Notes under the pieces: generated by a model | Database searches by the model: none | What the model was told of the DNA's origin: nothing | Seen by the model: the letters and a program-made list of their open reading frames with translations, nothing else | In this document: in pieces, positions 1-8,946 of the stretch | How positions within the stretch are numbered: the first letter of the stretch is position 1 | Layout of the letters: each line of letters starts with the position of its first letter | Assembly (NCBI GenBank): GCA_018376135.1 | Contig: JAHABX010000005.1 | Span: forward strand, 62,001 to 126,000 | Direction: 5' to 3' | DNA: 64,000 nt | From: Clostridiales bacterium | Lineage (GTDB): Bacteria > Bacillota > Clostridia > Lachnospirales > Lachnospiraceae | Program-made: the position numbers and the translations under genes

Positions 1-1
1 T

Positions 2-706
2 CTGCAGTATTTTACCGGGACCCAGAAGAAGGTCATGAAGAAGATTGCGGGAGAAGTGGAATATATAGAAGATTTTATCCGGCGGCTTAAGGAAGAGGAA
101 GACTATACCGCACAGGTGCTGGAATTTGGCCCGGGGCTTGGAGTGCCGTATTTTACCAGGGATGATTTTGAGGAGGACGAAAGGCTTCTGGAGGAGTTCA
201 TGGAACTGTTCCGGGAAGAGAGACCCTATGAGATCATCTTTGAGATGGGGCGTTACCTGACCGCGTCCTGCGGTTATTATATGACAAAGATCATGGATCA
301 GAAAAAAAATGATGCCGTCAACGTGTGTATTGTGGACGGCGGTATCAACCATGTGAATTATTATGGGCAGAATATGGCTATGAAAACGCCGGTCCTTTCT
401 TATTTTCCGCAGCATCCGCTGGAAAAGGAGGAGGAAGAGGAGTGGACCGTCTACGGCTCTCTCTGTACGGTGGCAGATATTTTGCTGAAGAAGCTGCCTC
501 TTCTGGATGCGAGAGTGGGAGATTATCTGGTGTTCCATAATATCGGCGCTTATTCGGTAACAGAAGGAATCTATCTGTTTCTGAGCAGAAGGCTGCCGAA
601 GATCTGTCTATACAGTGAGGAAGAAGGAGTCCGGCTGCTTCGGGAGAATCTGGAGACCTGGACATTCAATACAGAAAAACAGGAGGAAATGGAATGGAAG
701 AGTTAA
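2..706 (+). CDS. PLP-dependent decarboxylase (ornithine/DAP decarboxylase fold), 5' partial
   Basis: The reading frame is open to the left edge, so the N-terminal half with the PLP lysine is missing. The visible part matches the C-terminal half of fold-type III decarboxylases (diaminopimelate, ornithine or carboxynorspermidine decarboxylase). It has an E-x-GR segment (EMGRYLTASCGYY), a DGGINH strand, the YGSLCTVADIL segment whose Cys is the usual partner-subunit active-site residue, and a late GAYS loop. The enzyme should decarboxylate an amino acid or amino-acyl substrate in the cytosol. The next gene, an acyl carrier protein, overlaps its end by 13 bases, so translational coupling and a carrier-bound substrate are plausible. 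That is inference; the substrate cannot be read from the sequence. An internal ATG at base 35 is not the real start, because homology-like sequence continues upstream of it. Confidence 0.8.
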   Translation: MQYFTGTQKKVMKKIAGEVEYIEDFIRRLKEEEDYTAQVLEFGPGLGVPYFTRDDFEEDERLLEEFMELFREERPYEIIFEMGRYLTASCGYYMTKIMDQKKNDAVNVCIVDGGINHVNYYGQNMAMKTPVLSYFPQHPLEKEEEEEWTVYGSLCTVADILLKKLPLLDARVGDYLVFHNIGAYSVTEGIYLFLSRRLPKICLYSEEEGVRLLRENLETWTFNTEKQEEMEWKS

Positions 707-924
707 TGGAATTACTGACGGCGTTAAAACCGGAGATTGATTTTGAAGTGGAAAAGGAACTGATCGACGAGGGGCTTCTGGAGTCCTTTGATGTGATCAC
801 TCTGATCGCGGAGATCGAGGATCAGTTTGGTATTGAGATTCCGGCAGAGGAGATCGTGCCGGAGAATTTCAACTCCGCAGAAGGGATCTGGAATCTGATG
901 GAGCGGATCAAAGAGGAGGCTTAA
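694..924 (+). CDS. Acyl carrier protein
   Basis: A 76-residue acidic protein of typical acyl carrier protein length and helix pattern. The phosphopantetheine attachment site is Ser31 in LLESFDVITLI, which replaces the usual DSL with ESF; the following motif (EIEDQFGIEIP) is characteristic. It should carry an acyl or aminoacyl group as a thioester after modification by a phosphopantetheinyl transferase that is not in this window. The ATG lies inside the end of the decarboxylase gene and is preceded by AGGAGG. The stop is one base before the next gene, so all three are one operon. The context (PLP decarboxylase before, DegT aminotransferase after, polysaccharide genes beyond) argues for a dedicated carrier rather than the fatty-acid AcpP. 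A DltC-like aminoacyl carrier is possible. Confidence 0.88.
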   Translation: MEELMELLTALKPEIDFEVEKELIDEGLLESFDVITLIAEIEDQFGIEIPAEEIVPENFNSAEGIWNLMERIKEEA

Positions 925-925
925 C

Positions 926-2062
926 ATGGAGTTTCGGGATCTGAAAAAGCAGTATCAGGTGCTGAAGCCTGAGATGGATGCAGCGATCAGCCAGGTGCTG
1001 GAGGCTTCCAATTATATCAGCGGGAAGCAGGTGGCAGAGCTGGAGACAGAGCTGGCAGAATATGTGGGTGTGAAGCACTGTATTACCTGTGCCAACGGAA
1101 CGGATGCACTGACACTGGCACTGATGGCATGGGGAATCGGAGAAGGGGATGCGGTATTTGTACCGGACTTTACCTTTTTCTCATCGGCAGAGACGGTGGC
1201 ATATGAGGGAGCCACTCCGGTATTTACGGATATTCTGGAGGATACCTTTAATATGGATCCGGACAGTCTGGAGCGTGCGGTACAGGCAGTTCTGGCAGAA
1301 GGAAAGCTGACGCCCAGAGTGATCGTAACGGTGGATCTGTTCGGTCTTCCGGCAGATTATGTAAGGATCCGTGCCATTGCGGATAAATACCGGATGTATA
1401 TTCTGGAGGATGCGGCCCAGGGCTTTGGCGGCATGTATCACGGAAAACGCGCGGGAAGCTTTGGAGATATCTCCACCACTTCCTTCTTCCCGGCAAAGCC
1501 TCTGGGATGCTACGGAGACGGCGGGGCTGTCTTCACAGACAATGAAGAATGGGCAGACCTTTTAAGATCCTACCGGATCCATGGAAAAGGCAGCGATAAA
1601 TATGATAATGTACGCATCGGGATGAATTCCCGACTGGATACGATTCAGGCAGCGGTTCTTCAGGTGAAGCTGAAGGCGTTCCGGGAGTATGAGCTGAAGG
1701 ATGTGGATGGGATTGCGGCAGGCTATACGAATGAACTGAAGGACTGTGTGAAGGTTCCGATGATTCCGGAGGGGCTTGGTTCCGGCTGGGCACAGTACAG
1801 CATTCTTCTGAAGGACGAAGAGGAGCGGGATGCAGTACAGACTTATCTGAAGGAACAGGGGGTGCCTTCTATGGTTTATTATCCCAGGGGAATGCATCAG
1901 CAGACGGCATTCGCAGGATGCAGTCTGTATGGGGAGACATTTCCGGTGACCTCCCATGTGTGTGAACGGGTGCTTGCCCTGCCCTTGTCCCCATACCTGA
2001 CGGAAGAGGACCGGCAGAAGGTGATCCGTCTGATTCGCGAGAGAACAGGAGCAGATGCATGA
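926..2062 (+). CDS. DegT/DnrJ/EryC1/StrS aminotransferase
   Basis: A 378-residue fold-type I PLP aminotransferase of the sugar aminotransferase family. The internal aldimine lysine is Lys191 in TTSFFPAKPLGCYGDGG. The PLP-binding stretch ILEDAAQGFGG near residue 160 and the substrate-loop segment RIGMNSRLDTIQAAVL are typical. These enzymes transfer an amino group from glutamate to a keto-deoxy nucleotide sugar. No matching dehydratase is visible in the window, so the keto-sugar may be made upstream of the left edge. The gene starts one base after the acyl carrier protein stop and shares ATGA with the following glycosyltransferase. It therefore belongs both to the carrier operon and to the polysaccharide cluster. 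Confidence 0.9.
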   Translation: MEFRDLKKQYQVLKPEMDAAISQVLEASNYISGKQVAELETELAEYVGVKHCITCANGTDALTLALMAWGIGEGDAVFVPDFTFFSSAETVAYEGATPVFTDILEDTFNMDPDSLERAVQAVLAEGKLTPRVIVTVDLFGLPADYVRIRAIADKYRMYILEDAAQGFGGMYHGKRAGSFGDISTTSFFPAKPLGCYGDGGAVFTDNEEWADLLRSYRIHGKGSDKYDNVRIGMNSRLDTIQAAVLQVKLKAFREYELKDVDGIAAGYTNELKDCVKVPMIPEGLGSGWAQYSILLKDEEERDAVQTYLKEQGVPSMVYYPRGMHQQTAFAGCSLYGETFPVTSHVCERVLALPLSPYLTEEDRQKVIRLIRERTGADA

Positions 2063-3147
2063 AGATTTTATTGATATCCTATGATTATTTTAAATATGAC
2101 GGACGTGTCCGGGAACTGATCAAGGTAGCTAAAGAGCTTGGGGAAGTAACCTATATTACCCGGGGTTCGGATGGTGAGGCGCCTCAGGAGACTTCACATA
2201 TTGTTTATCCGGATCGGGGATACCGGCATTTTATCGGCTTTTGCTGTGTGCAGGCGAAAAAGCTTGGAAAGCAGGATCTGATCTTTATTGACAATCGGAA
2301 GGGAATCCTGCCGGGGTATCTGGCAAAGCGTCTGACCGGTGCCGCCTATGTGGTGCAGGACTGCAGAGAGCTTTATGACATGAAGAGCGCGGCAGGAATT
2401 CCGGGAAAGATCGGCTGTATCATTGAGAAAATCTTTACCCGGCATTCGGATGTGGTCATTGCAGCGAATACCTTTCGTGCGCAGATTATGGTGAAGATGT
2501 TCGGGCTTGCAAAGACTCCGCTGAATTATGAAAATATCCGCCGTCTGGAATACACAGATGTGGACAAACGTCAGCAGATGGAAGCGGAATGTGGAGAATT
2601 CTTCAAGGAGAAGAAATTCCGTATCATTTCCACCGCAGGCTGTGATATGAGCCGCACCACCGGAATGATGCTGGAAGCAATGAAAGGTCTGGGAGAAGGC
2701 TGTGAGCTTCTGCTGATCGGTGAAAGTGAGGAGGAGGACGAGCTGATTGTCCGCCAGACCATTCAGGAGCTGGGACTGACTAATGTGAAGATCTTTCCGC
2801 GGATGGATCAGGATCATCTGAAATATTTTATTGAGAACAGTCAGGTGGGTATGGTGACTTATCATCAGAGAGACCTGAATAATAAATACTGCGCCAGCGG
2901 CAAAATCTTTGAATTCCTGTTCGAGGGCAAGCCGGTGGTCACCTCCACCAATCCGCCCCTGCGGGAATTCTGCGGAAAGTATCAGGTGGGCATTGCGGAT
3001 GACGATTATGAGGACGCTGTACGCACGATTTATGAACGGTATGCGGACTGGCAGGAGAATGTGGAGAAATTCATAAGGCATGTGCATGTAGAGAAGAACA
3101 ATCACAGGCTGGCAGAGAAGATACAGAAAGAATTAGAGGAAATGTAG
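2059..3147 (+). CDS. Glycosyltransferase, GT4-like
   Basis: A 362-residue two-Rossmann-domain (GT-B) protein. The N-terminal strand MKILLISYDYFKYDGRVREL resembles family 4 transferases. The C-terminal half has the donor-binding region (KIFEFLFEGKPVVTSTNPP) with the pattern that contacts the nucleotide sugar. It should add one sugar to the lipid-linked repeat unit on the cytoplasmic face. The ATG overlaps the stop of the aminotransferase by 4 bases and the stop is 1 base before wecB, showing tight coupling. Donor and acceptor cannot be deduced. Confidence 0.85.
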   Translation: MKILLISYDYFKYDGRVRELIKVAKELGEVTYITRGSDGEAPQETSHIVYPDRGYRHFIGFCCVQAKKLGKQDLIFIDNRKGILPGYLAKRLTGAAYVVQDCRELYDMKSAAGIPGKIGCIIEKIFTRHSDVVIAANTFRAQIMVKMFGLAKTPLNYENIRRLEYTDVDKRQQMEAECGEFFKEKKFRIISTAGCDMSRTTGMMLEAMKGLGEGCELLLIGESEEEDELIVRQTIQELGLTNVKIFPRMDQDHLKYFIENSQVGMVTYHQRDLNNKYCASGKIFEFLFEGKPVVTSTNPPLREFCGKYQVGIADDDYEDAVRTIYERYADWQENVEKFIRHVHVEKNNHRLAEKIQKELEEM

Positions 3148-3148
3148 A

Positions 3149-4246
3149 ATGAAAAAAGTAATGCTGGTATTTGGAACGAGGCCGGAGGCGATCAAGATGT
3201 GTCCGCTGGTCAATGAATTAAAGAGCAGGGAAGGAATCGAAACGGTAGTCTGCGTGACAGGACAGCACCGGCAGATGCTGGATCAGGTGCTGGAAGCCTT
3301 TTCCGTGGTGCCGGACTATGATCTGTCCATTATGAAGGACCGTCAGACCCTTTTTGATGTGACGACGAATATTCTGAACCGGATCAAAGAGGTGCTGGAG
3401 GAGGTGCGTCCGGATGTGGTACTGGTGCATGGAGATACCTCCACCACCTTTGTGACTGCGCTGGCATGCTTCTATCTGCAGATCCCGGTAGGACATGTGG
3501 AGGCCGGATTACGTACTTACAATATCTATTCACCCTATCCGGAGGAGTTCAACCGTCAGGCGGTCAGCATTATCTCTTCCTATAATTTTGCGCCCACGGA
3601 GCTGTCAAAGCAGAACCTTCTGAAGGAGGGCAAAGATCCGGATACCATCTATGTGACGGGAAATACAGCCATTGATGCCTTAAAGACTACGGTACGGGAG
3701 GATTATACCCATCCGGAGCTTCAGTGGGCAGAGGGAAGCCGTCTGATCATGATCACGGCACATCGCCGGGAAAATCTGGGCGAGCCCATGAAGCATATGT
3801 TCCGGGCGATCCGCAGAGTGATGGATGAGCATCCGGACGTGAAGGCGATCTATCCGATCCATATGAATCCGGTGGTCCGGGAGATTGCCAGTGAGATCCT
3901 TGGAGACGATGAACGCATCCACATGATCGAGCCGCTGGATGTGCTGGATTTCCACAATTTCCTGTCCAGAAGCTATCTGATCCTGACCGACAGCGGCGGG
4001 ATCCAGGAGGAGGCTCCTTCTCTCGGAAAGCCGGTTCTGGTCATGCGTGACACCACCGAGCGTCCGGAAGGGATTGCCGCCGGCACACTGAAGCTGGTGG
4101 GGACAGAGGAAGAAGTGATCTATGAGAACTTCCGGCTGCTGCTGGAAAATAAAGAAGCTTATGAAGCAATGAGTACGGCAAGCAATCCTTATGGCGATGG
4201 ATTTGCATGCCGGAGGATTGCGGATGTGCTGGAAGGGAAAGAATGA
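3149..4246 (+). CDS. wecB: UDP-N-acetylglucosamine 2-epimerase (non-hydrolysing)
   Basis: A 365-residue enzyme converting UDP-GlcNAc to UDP-ManNAc. All family blocks are present: FGTRPEAIKMCPLV at the start, HGDTSTT, HVEAGLRT, the PEEFNR acid, TAHRREN, and the C-terminal DSGGIQEEAPSLGKPVL nucleotide-binding block. The length equals that of WecB/MnaA enzymes. Together with wecC further down (18508) it would supply UDP-ManNAcA for the polymer; the 14 kb between them is all polysaccharide genes. The start ATG has AGAGGAAAT upstream and the stop overlaps the next gene by 4 bases. Confidence 0.96.
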   Translation: MKKVMLVFGTRPEAIKMCPLVNELKSREGIETVVCVTGQHRQMLDQVLEAFSVVPDYDLSIMKDRQTLFDVTTNILNRIKEVLEEVRPDVVLVHGDTSTTFVTALACFYLQIPVGHVEAGLRTYNIYSPYPEEFNRQAVSIISSYNFAPTELSKQNLLKEGKDPDTIYVTGNTAIDALKTTVREDYTHPELQWAEGSRLIMITAHRRENLGEPMKHMFRAIRRVMDEHPDVKAIYPIHMNPVVREIASEILGDDERIHMIEPLDVLDFHNFLSRSYLILTDSGGIQEEAPSLGKPVLVMRDTTERPEGIAAGTLKLVGTEEEVIYENFRLLLENKEAYEAMSTASNPYGDGFACRRIADVLEGKE

Positions 4247-5436
4247 ATCTTTATCTGATCGTATTTTTGATTCTGGCAGCGGCAGTGCTGCTGGAATGGT
4301 TTAAGCCTCAGTATGAGGAGAAGATATACGGGTGCTGCTGGATTCTCATGACGGCATGTCTCTGCTTCCGGTTTGGACAGGGAACGGATTATGCGACCTA
4401 TCATGCCATCTATGAGACCATACCGCCCGTGATCGATCTGTCTCAGGGGTATCTCTGCGGATTTTATCCGGAGACGGGATGGCGGCTGATCTCTGCGCTG
4501 TTCAAGGTGTTCCATGCTCCTTTCTGGGTATTTACCATGGTACTGGGTCTGGCTGAGATGATGCTTCTTCACCGCTTCCTGAGGAAGTATGTGCCCATGA
4601 AGGCGGCAGGGCTGCTCCTTTGCTATCCGGTATTATTTATTACCTATATGGTGTCCGGGCTTCGGCAGGGACTTGCCATGTGTCTGTTTCTGGGCGTGGC
4701 AGTTCCTTTTTATCTGGAAAAGAAATGGGGAAGATATGTGATCAGTATTCTGATTGCGGCATCCTTTCACAGAGTTGGCTATGCATGGCTGGTACTGCCG
4801 GTGGTGTACTATCTGCCGGTCCAGATCATGATGCTTTTGACAGGACTGTCTGTGGCAGGCGGTCTGCTTCTGCAGGTGGGACCTGTGGAACAGTTCCTGG
4901 TAAATCTGGTTCCGGCATATCATGTCAAACAGTTTTTGCTGGAGGGGGAGGTCAGCCTGTTTGCTGTAGGCGAGAGACTGACGGCTTTTCTGGTTCTTCT
5001 GGGGCTGTATCTCTGGAAAAAGAAAAAAGACGGTACCGTGGAAGAAAAGACGGAGCTTTTGCTGAAGGCATATATGTGCGGCGTGTGCTTTTATATGCTG
5101 CTCTGCGGCAGCTCCTACTATGCCAGCCGGTATGGCGTGATCTTCAAGGTGCTGGAGTGTGTGCTGGTTGTCTTACTGGTGAGAGAAAGAGACAGAGCGG
5201 CAAAAACAGCAGCGGCATTCTTTTTTGGAGTGGTTCTGTTAATGGGATTCAAAAATATGAATGCAATGATCTTAGAAGGCGGGTATGCCAGTTTCGGAAT
5301 TAAGGTCTGGAATTACCCGTATATATCTGTATTCCGGCAGGATGCGATAGATCAATTTTTCCCTTATGAAGAGAAGGTAAAAGAAATCTATGGTTATAAT
5401 ATTGAAGATCAGCAGTTATGGATGATTGAAAGGTAG
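4243..5436 (+). CDS. EpsG-family / Wzy-like polysaccharide polymerase
   Basis: A 397-residue polytopic membrane protein with about ten hydrophobic segments. The early motif RFGQGTDYATYHAIYE and the following GW-LI segment match the EpsG family, which fills the role of Wzy polymerase in Gram-positive exopolysaccharide loci. It would link lipid-borne repeat units on the outer face of the membrane. The start chosen is the ATG sharing ATGA with the wecB stop; a possible ATG 36 bases earlier lies inside wecB and adds a non-membrane, Cys-rich tail that does not fit the family. It is the only polymerase candidate of this type in the window. Confidence 0.85.
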   Translation: MNLYLIVFLILAAAVLLEWFKPQYEEKIYGCCWILMTACLCFRFGQGTDYATYHAIYETIPPVIDLSQGYLCGFYPETGWRLISALFKVFHAPFWVFTMVLGLAEMMLLHRFLRKYVPMKAAGLLLCYPVLFITYMVSGLRQGLAMCLFLGVAVPFYLEKKWGRYVISILIAASFHRVGYAWLVLPVVYYLPVQIMMLLTGLSVAGGLLLQVGPVEQFLVNLVPAYHVKQFLLEGEVSLFAVGERLTAFLVLLGLYLWKKKKDGTVEEKTELLLKAYMCGVCFYMLLCGSSYYASRYGVIFKVLECVLVVLLVRERDRAAKTAAAFFFGVVLLMGFKNMNAMILEGGYASFGIKVWNYPYISVFRQDAIDQFFPYEEKVKEIYGYNIEDQQLWMIER

Positions 5437-5448
5437 AGAGGACAGGAC

Positions 5449-6480
5449 ATGCGTCTGGAGATTCTATTGACCGCAGTGTGCTTTTTTGGCGGCACATGTT
5501 TGACCGGCTATGCACTGCGGCGGGTTTTAAAAATGAATAAAGAGGGGGTTCTGTTTTCTGCTGCAGCAGGAACCATGCTCTGGTGGGCGGTCATGGAGCT
5601 GATTCTGGTTCCCATGACCATGAAGCTGGCGTCCTTTCACAGCTTTGTATATGTATATACTGCGGTGATCGGGGGACTGGTGATCTGCGGGCTGTTCTGC
5701 CGGAAGGAGATTTGGGAGGACATCAAAGCCCTTTGCAGAGATGCAAGGCAGTACCTGACGCTGGGACATCTGGCATCTTTGGGGCTGATCTGTTATCAGC
5801 TGTATTTTATCCATCATCATATGTATCTGGAGTGGGATGATACTTATTATGTGAATCTTGCCAATGAAGCGGTGTATTCGGACAGGATCTACTGGATCTA
5901 CCCGGAGACAGGAGCCTTTGCGGACTTTGACAAGCGGTATGTACTGTCTCTGTGGCCGATCTTCTATGCGTGGCTGTCCAGACTGACAGGCGTACTTCCG
6001 ACGATTATGGCACACACCATTCTGCCATGGCTGATGATCCCTCTTGCTTATATGGTATATGTGCTCATCGGAAAACGGCTTTTCCCGGAGGACAGGCAGC
6101 TGCAGGGTATGTTTCTGGCGTTTGCCGTACTACTCCACCTGTTCATGAGCGGACAGCATACATCGGGGCTGACTTTTTTAAGTATTACTCCCTGGGTTGG
6201 AAAAGGTGTGCTGGCAGCGGTGCTGATCCCCATGCTCTTCTACTGGGTGCTGCGGACGGCTCAGGAGGAGCAGACTGGCAACTGGGTCATGCTTGGAATT
6301 ACCTGCCTTGGGGGATGCCTGATCTCCTCCACGGGAATCATGCTGACGCCGGTTTTTGTAGGGATGGCAGTATTCCTGGTGAGTCTGAGGAAAAAGAGTA
6401 TCCGGTATCTGATGCAGGGCATGGCCGCCTGTCTGCCCTGTATCGTGCTTGGTATCTACTATATCTATCTGATACGTTAA
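5449..6480 (+). CDS. Multi-pass membrane protein, GT-C-like, N-terminal part
   Basis: A 343-residue very hydrophobic protein with about nine membrane segments and an early extracytoplasmic-loop motif EWDDTYYVNLANEAV, like the acidic loop of GT-C glycosyltransferases. It resembles the first half of longer (about 600-residue) membrane proteins found in Clostridial polysaccharide loci (DUF6077-like; recognised by style only). The frame stops at TAA 6478-6480. The next gene begins 12 bases later in the same frame with its own membrane segments, so the two may be halves of one ancestral protein. An AAGGAG ribosome site precedes the second ATG, which would allow both halves to be made. Confidence 0.7.
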   Translation: MRLEILLTAVCFFGGTCLTGYALRRVLKMNKEGVLFSAAAGTMLWWAVMELILVPMTMKLASFHSFVYVYTAVIGGLVICGLFCRKEIWEDIKALCRDARQYLTLGHLASLGLICYQLYFIHHHMYLEWDDTYYVNLANEAVYSDRIYWIYPETGAFADFDKRYVLSLWPIFYAWLSRLTGVLPTIMAHTILPWLMIPLAYMVYVLIGKRLFPEDRQLQGMFLAFAVLLHLFMSGQHTSGLTFLSITPWVGKGVLAAVLIPMLFYWVLRTAQEEQTGNWVMLGITCLGGCLISSTGIMLTPVFVGMAVFLVSLRKKSIRYLMQGMAACLPCIVLGIYYIYLIR

Positions 6481-6492
6481 AAAAGGAGCTAT

Positions 6493-7263
6493 ATGCAGGA
6501 ATTTTTTGAGATTGCAAAGACAGATTTTGCAGCGACCTTTGAGGGAGCGTGGATATTTCCGGTACTGTTGATCAGCATTGTCTGGATCCTTTGGCAGGAA
6601 AAGGACTGGATGCGTAAGCTTCTGCTGGGAGTTCTGCCGCTGGCATTTTTATTTTTATACTGGTGTCCGCTGACCGGCATTTTGTTTATGAAGCTGTTGG
6701 GAGAGAATGTGTACTGGCGGATCCTGTGGCTGCTTCTGCTCGCAGTGACGATTCCCTATGGGGGCTGTCTGCTGCTGAAAAAGTTAAAGGGAATCTGGAG
6801 GCAGGGGGCATTTCTTGTATTGATGGCAGTGCTGGCACTGAGCGGGAAACAGGTGCTCTCCACAGAGTGGTTTGAAGTGTCCACAAATGTATATAAGCTT
6901 CCGCAGAATGTGGTGGAGGTCTGCGAGTTGCTGCCTGATAATATACATGCAATGGTGTCAAATCGTTTAATGCCGTATATGCGTCAGTATAATCCCACTA
7001 TTACATTGGAGTATGGGCGTAATGCTTTGAACTATAATGGAATAACTGAGACGACATCGCATGAACAGCTCCTATATCTGGAGGCACAAAAGCCGGAGAT
7101 CGATCTGAATAAACTAATATCTTTGGGGAGAGAAGTCCAAATTGAATTTTTTGTATTTTCTAATAACAGAACTTATATTGGAAAATGGGAAGATTACGGA
7201 TTTTTTGAATATGGGAGAACCGATGAATTTGTTATCTTCGCAGACGAAAGTTATAAAAGTTAG
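6493..7263 (+). CDS. Membrane protein with extracytoplasmic C-terminal domain, likely second half of the preceding protein
   Basis: A 256-residue protein with about four membrane helices in the first 125 residues, then a soluble domain of about 130 residues (from STEWFEVSTNVYKLP). That domain reads like the C-terminal extracytoplasmic domain of long GT-C-like proteins. It is in the same reading frame as the gene ending at 6480 and separated from it by one stop codon and 12 bases. AAGGAG at 6484-6489 provides its own ribosome site. Base composition turns AT-rich from about 6940, inside this gene. A function in outer-face glycan transfer is inferred only from neighbours and topology. Confidence 0.65.
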   Translation: MQEFFEIAKTDFAATFEGAWIFPVLLISIVWILWQEKDWMRKLLLGVLPLAFLFLYWCPLTGILFMKLLGENVYWRILWLLLLAVTIPYGGCLLLKKLKGIWRQGAFLVLMAVLALSGKQVLSTEWFEVSTNVYKLPQNVVEVCELLPDNIHAMVSNRLMPYMRQYNPTITLEYGRNALNYNGITETTSHEQLLYLEAQKPEIDLNKLISLGREVQIEFFVFSNNRTYIGKWEDYGFFEYGRTDEFVIFADESYKS

Positions 7264-7301
7264 AAAGATGATTGTTGGGAGAATTTAAAGGGAGAGTTGA
7301 T

Positions 7302-8891
7302 ATGAGAGGAAAGTGGAAGCTGAATACAGAAAACAAGATGATTTTGGCTGTCTTATTTTTAGTTATGGCTGTATCATTTTTTTGGTGCGTGAAGAAGTCG
7401 GATATGTTTATTGATGAAATATGTACCTATGGACTTGCCAATTCGTACTATGCTCCTTTCATTAATGACATATCGGAAGATGCTGATTTAGTAGATAAGG
7501 TTTTAACTCAGGAGGATATAAAAGAGTATTTAACAGTTTCCGGAGAGGATGCATTTAAGTTTAATTCCGTATATTATAATCAAACACAGGATACACAACC
7601 TCCCCTGCATTACCTGTTACTGCATTTTGGCTGTTCTATATTTCAGGAAAGTTATTCTAAATGGATAGGCTTATCAATTAATCTTATTCTGTATTTAATA
7701 ACCAATATACTGCTTTATAAAATAAGTATCATGATTTTAGGAAGCAGAAAGCTGTCTGCACTGGCAGTACTGATATATGGGCTTAGTTATGGTGGATTAT
7801 CGACGGTGCTTATGATCAGAATGTATATGCTGCTTACTTTTCTGACGATGTGTTTTGCTTATGCAGCCTTGAAACTTTATCAGGGAGATAAAAATAAATG
7901 GTATTATCCGGCAATTACTCTGATTTTGTTTTGCGGAATGTTTACACAGTATTTTTTTGTATGGTTTGCCTTTTTCTTCAGTGCAATATATTTTTTACGT
8001 GAATTAAAATCAGGACGATGGAAAGATGCAATGATATATGCATTGTTTGCATTTTTAGGAATAGGAATATTTTATGGTACATATCCGTGTGTGATTGATC
8101 AGTTATTTGCTGATAAATTAGTATCGGGAAAAACAGCAGTAGAAAATGTTATGGATATTCCCGGGATGCTGCTAAGTATTTATTCGTTTTTTATGCAGAT
8201 GGCAGCCAGTTATAAAGCAGCCTGTTTTTTGCTGGTGGCTGCAGTGGCAGCCGGAATGTTTAAGTTGCGTGAAAATATTAATTTGTATATTACAAAATTT
8301 GATATAAAGGATTCTTCATGTATTGCCTTGATAGCGGCGGTTATCTTTTCTGTCCTATTTACGGCAGTCGTTTCACCGGTTACGGCATTGAGATATATAT
8401 ATAATATTTTGCCGTTGGCAGCTTTGTTTTTTGTATACTTTATAAAGCTTGTGTCTGTAAATCAGAAAAAGTATTTTGGGATAGCTACTGCTATTTGTGG
8501 GATTTTATGTGTGGGAAGATCATTATATACGGAACCTGAATATGTGGAAAATGTACCGAAAGAAAATTATGATATAGTAGAAGCATATTCAGATTTGCCG
8601 TGTGTGTATTTAAATGCAAATGAGAAGGCTTCTCTGACGCAGGATATGCTCCAGCTTATAGAATTCAAAGAGGTTTATATAACAAATAATTTTGTAAGTG
8701 AAAAAACGAAGAATTATTTGGAGAAGATGGATACAAGTGAAGGAATTATACTATATATTGATGTATCAGAGGAGTGGGGAAGCGGATTTGATTCGGAAAA
8801 AATCTGTAATGAGATAGCTGAAAATACAGAATTTGAAACATGTGAGTTATTATGCAGCTTCTCGTTTTCTGAAACATATTTATTACGGTAA
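7302..8891 (+). CDS. GT-C-type membrane glycosyltransferase (GT39-like)
   Basis: A 529-residue polytopic membrane protein with about eleven hydrophobic segments. The first loop carries DMFIDEICTYGLANS, an acidic Asp-Glu pair like that of polyprenyl-phosphate-sugar-dependent GT-C enzymes. A second conserved-looking loop has TQDTQPPLHYLLLH. The C-terminal 110 residues are soluble. The start chosen is ATG 7302 with GGGAG upstream; a TTG 30 bases earlier is less likely. The gene is much more AT-rich than the wecB region and matches the composition of the minus-strand GT2/GtrA pair it faces. Those three could form one decoration module in which the GT2 charges undecaprenyl phosphate, GtrA flips it and this protein transfers the sugar. 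Confidence 0.75.
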   Translation: MRGKWKLNTENKMILAVLFLVMAVSFFWCVKKSDMFIDEICTYGLANSYYAPFINDISEDADLVDKVLTQEDIKEYLTVSGEDAFKFNSVYYNQTQDTQPPLHYLLLHFGCSIFQESYSKWIGLSINLILYLITNILLYKISIMILGSRKLSALAVLIYGLSYGGLSTVLMIRMYMLLTFLTMCFAYAALKLYQGDKNKWYYPAITLILFCGMFTQYFFVWFAFFFSAIYFLRELKSGRWKDAMIYALFAFLGIGIFYGTYPCVIDQLFADKLVSGKTAVENVMDIPGMLLSIYSFFMQMAASYKAACFLLVAAVAAGMFKLRENINLYITKFDIKDSSCIALIAAVIFSVLFTAVVSPVTALRYIYNILPLAALFFVYFIKLVSVNQKKYFGIATAICGILCVGRSLYTEPEYVENVPKENYDIVEAYSDLPCVYLNANEKASLTQDMLQLIEFKEVYITNNFVSEKTKNYLEKMDTSEGIILYIDVSEEWGSGFDSEKICNEIAENTEFETCELLCSFSFSETYLLR

Positions 8892-8894
8892 TGA

Positions 8895-8930
8895 AAAGTG
8901 CTTTAGAAGTTCAGTCCTCTAAAGCACTTT
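8895..8930. terminator. Bidirectional hairpin between convergent genes
   Basis: Perfect 13-bp inverted repeat, AAAGTGCTTTAGA (8895-8907) and TCTAAAGCACTTT (8918-8930), with a 10-base loop. It sits 4 bases after the plus-strand stop and 16 bases before the minus-strand stop. The U-run is short on both strands, so termination efficiency is uncertain. Confidence 0.7.
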
Positions 8931-8946
8931 CTATTGTGTAATTTAA

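Noticed and set aside
6470..6500. Programmed frameshift at the A-run after 6477
   Set aside because: The stop TAA precedes the A-run in the gene's own frame and the second part is in the same frame, so no shift is needed; readthrough, restart or mutation are simpler.
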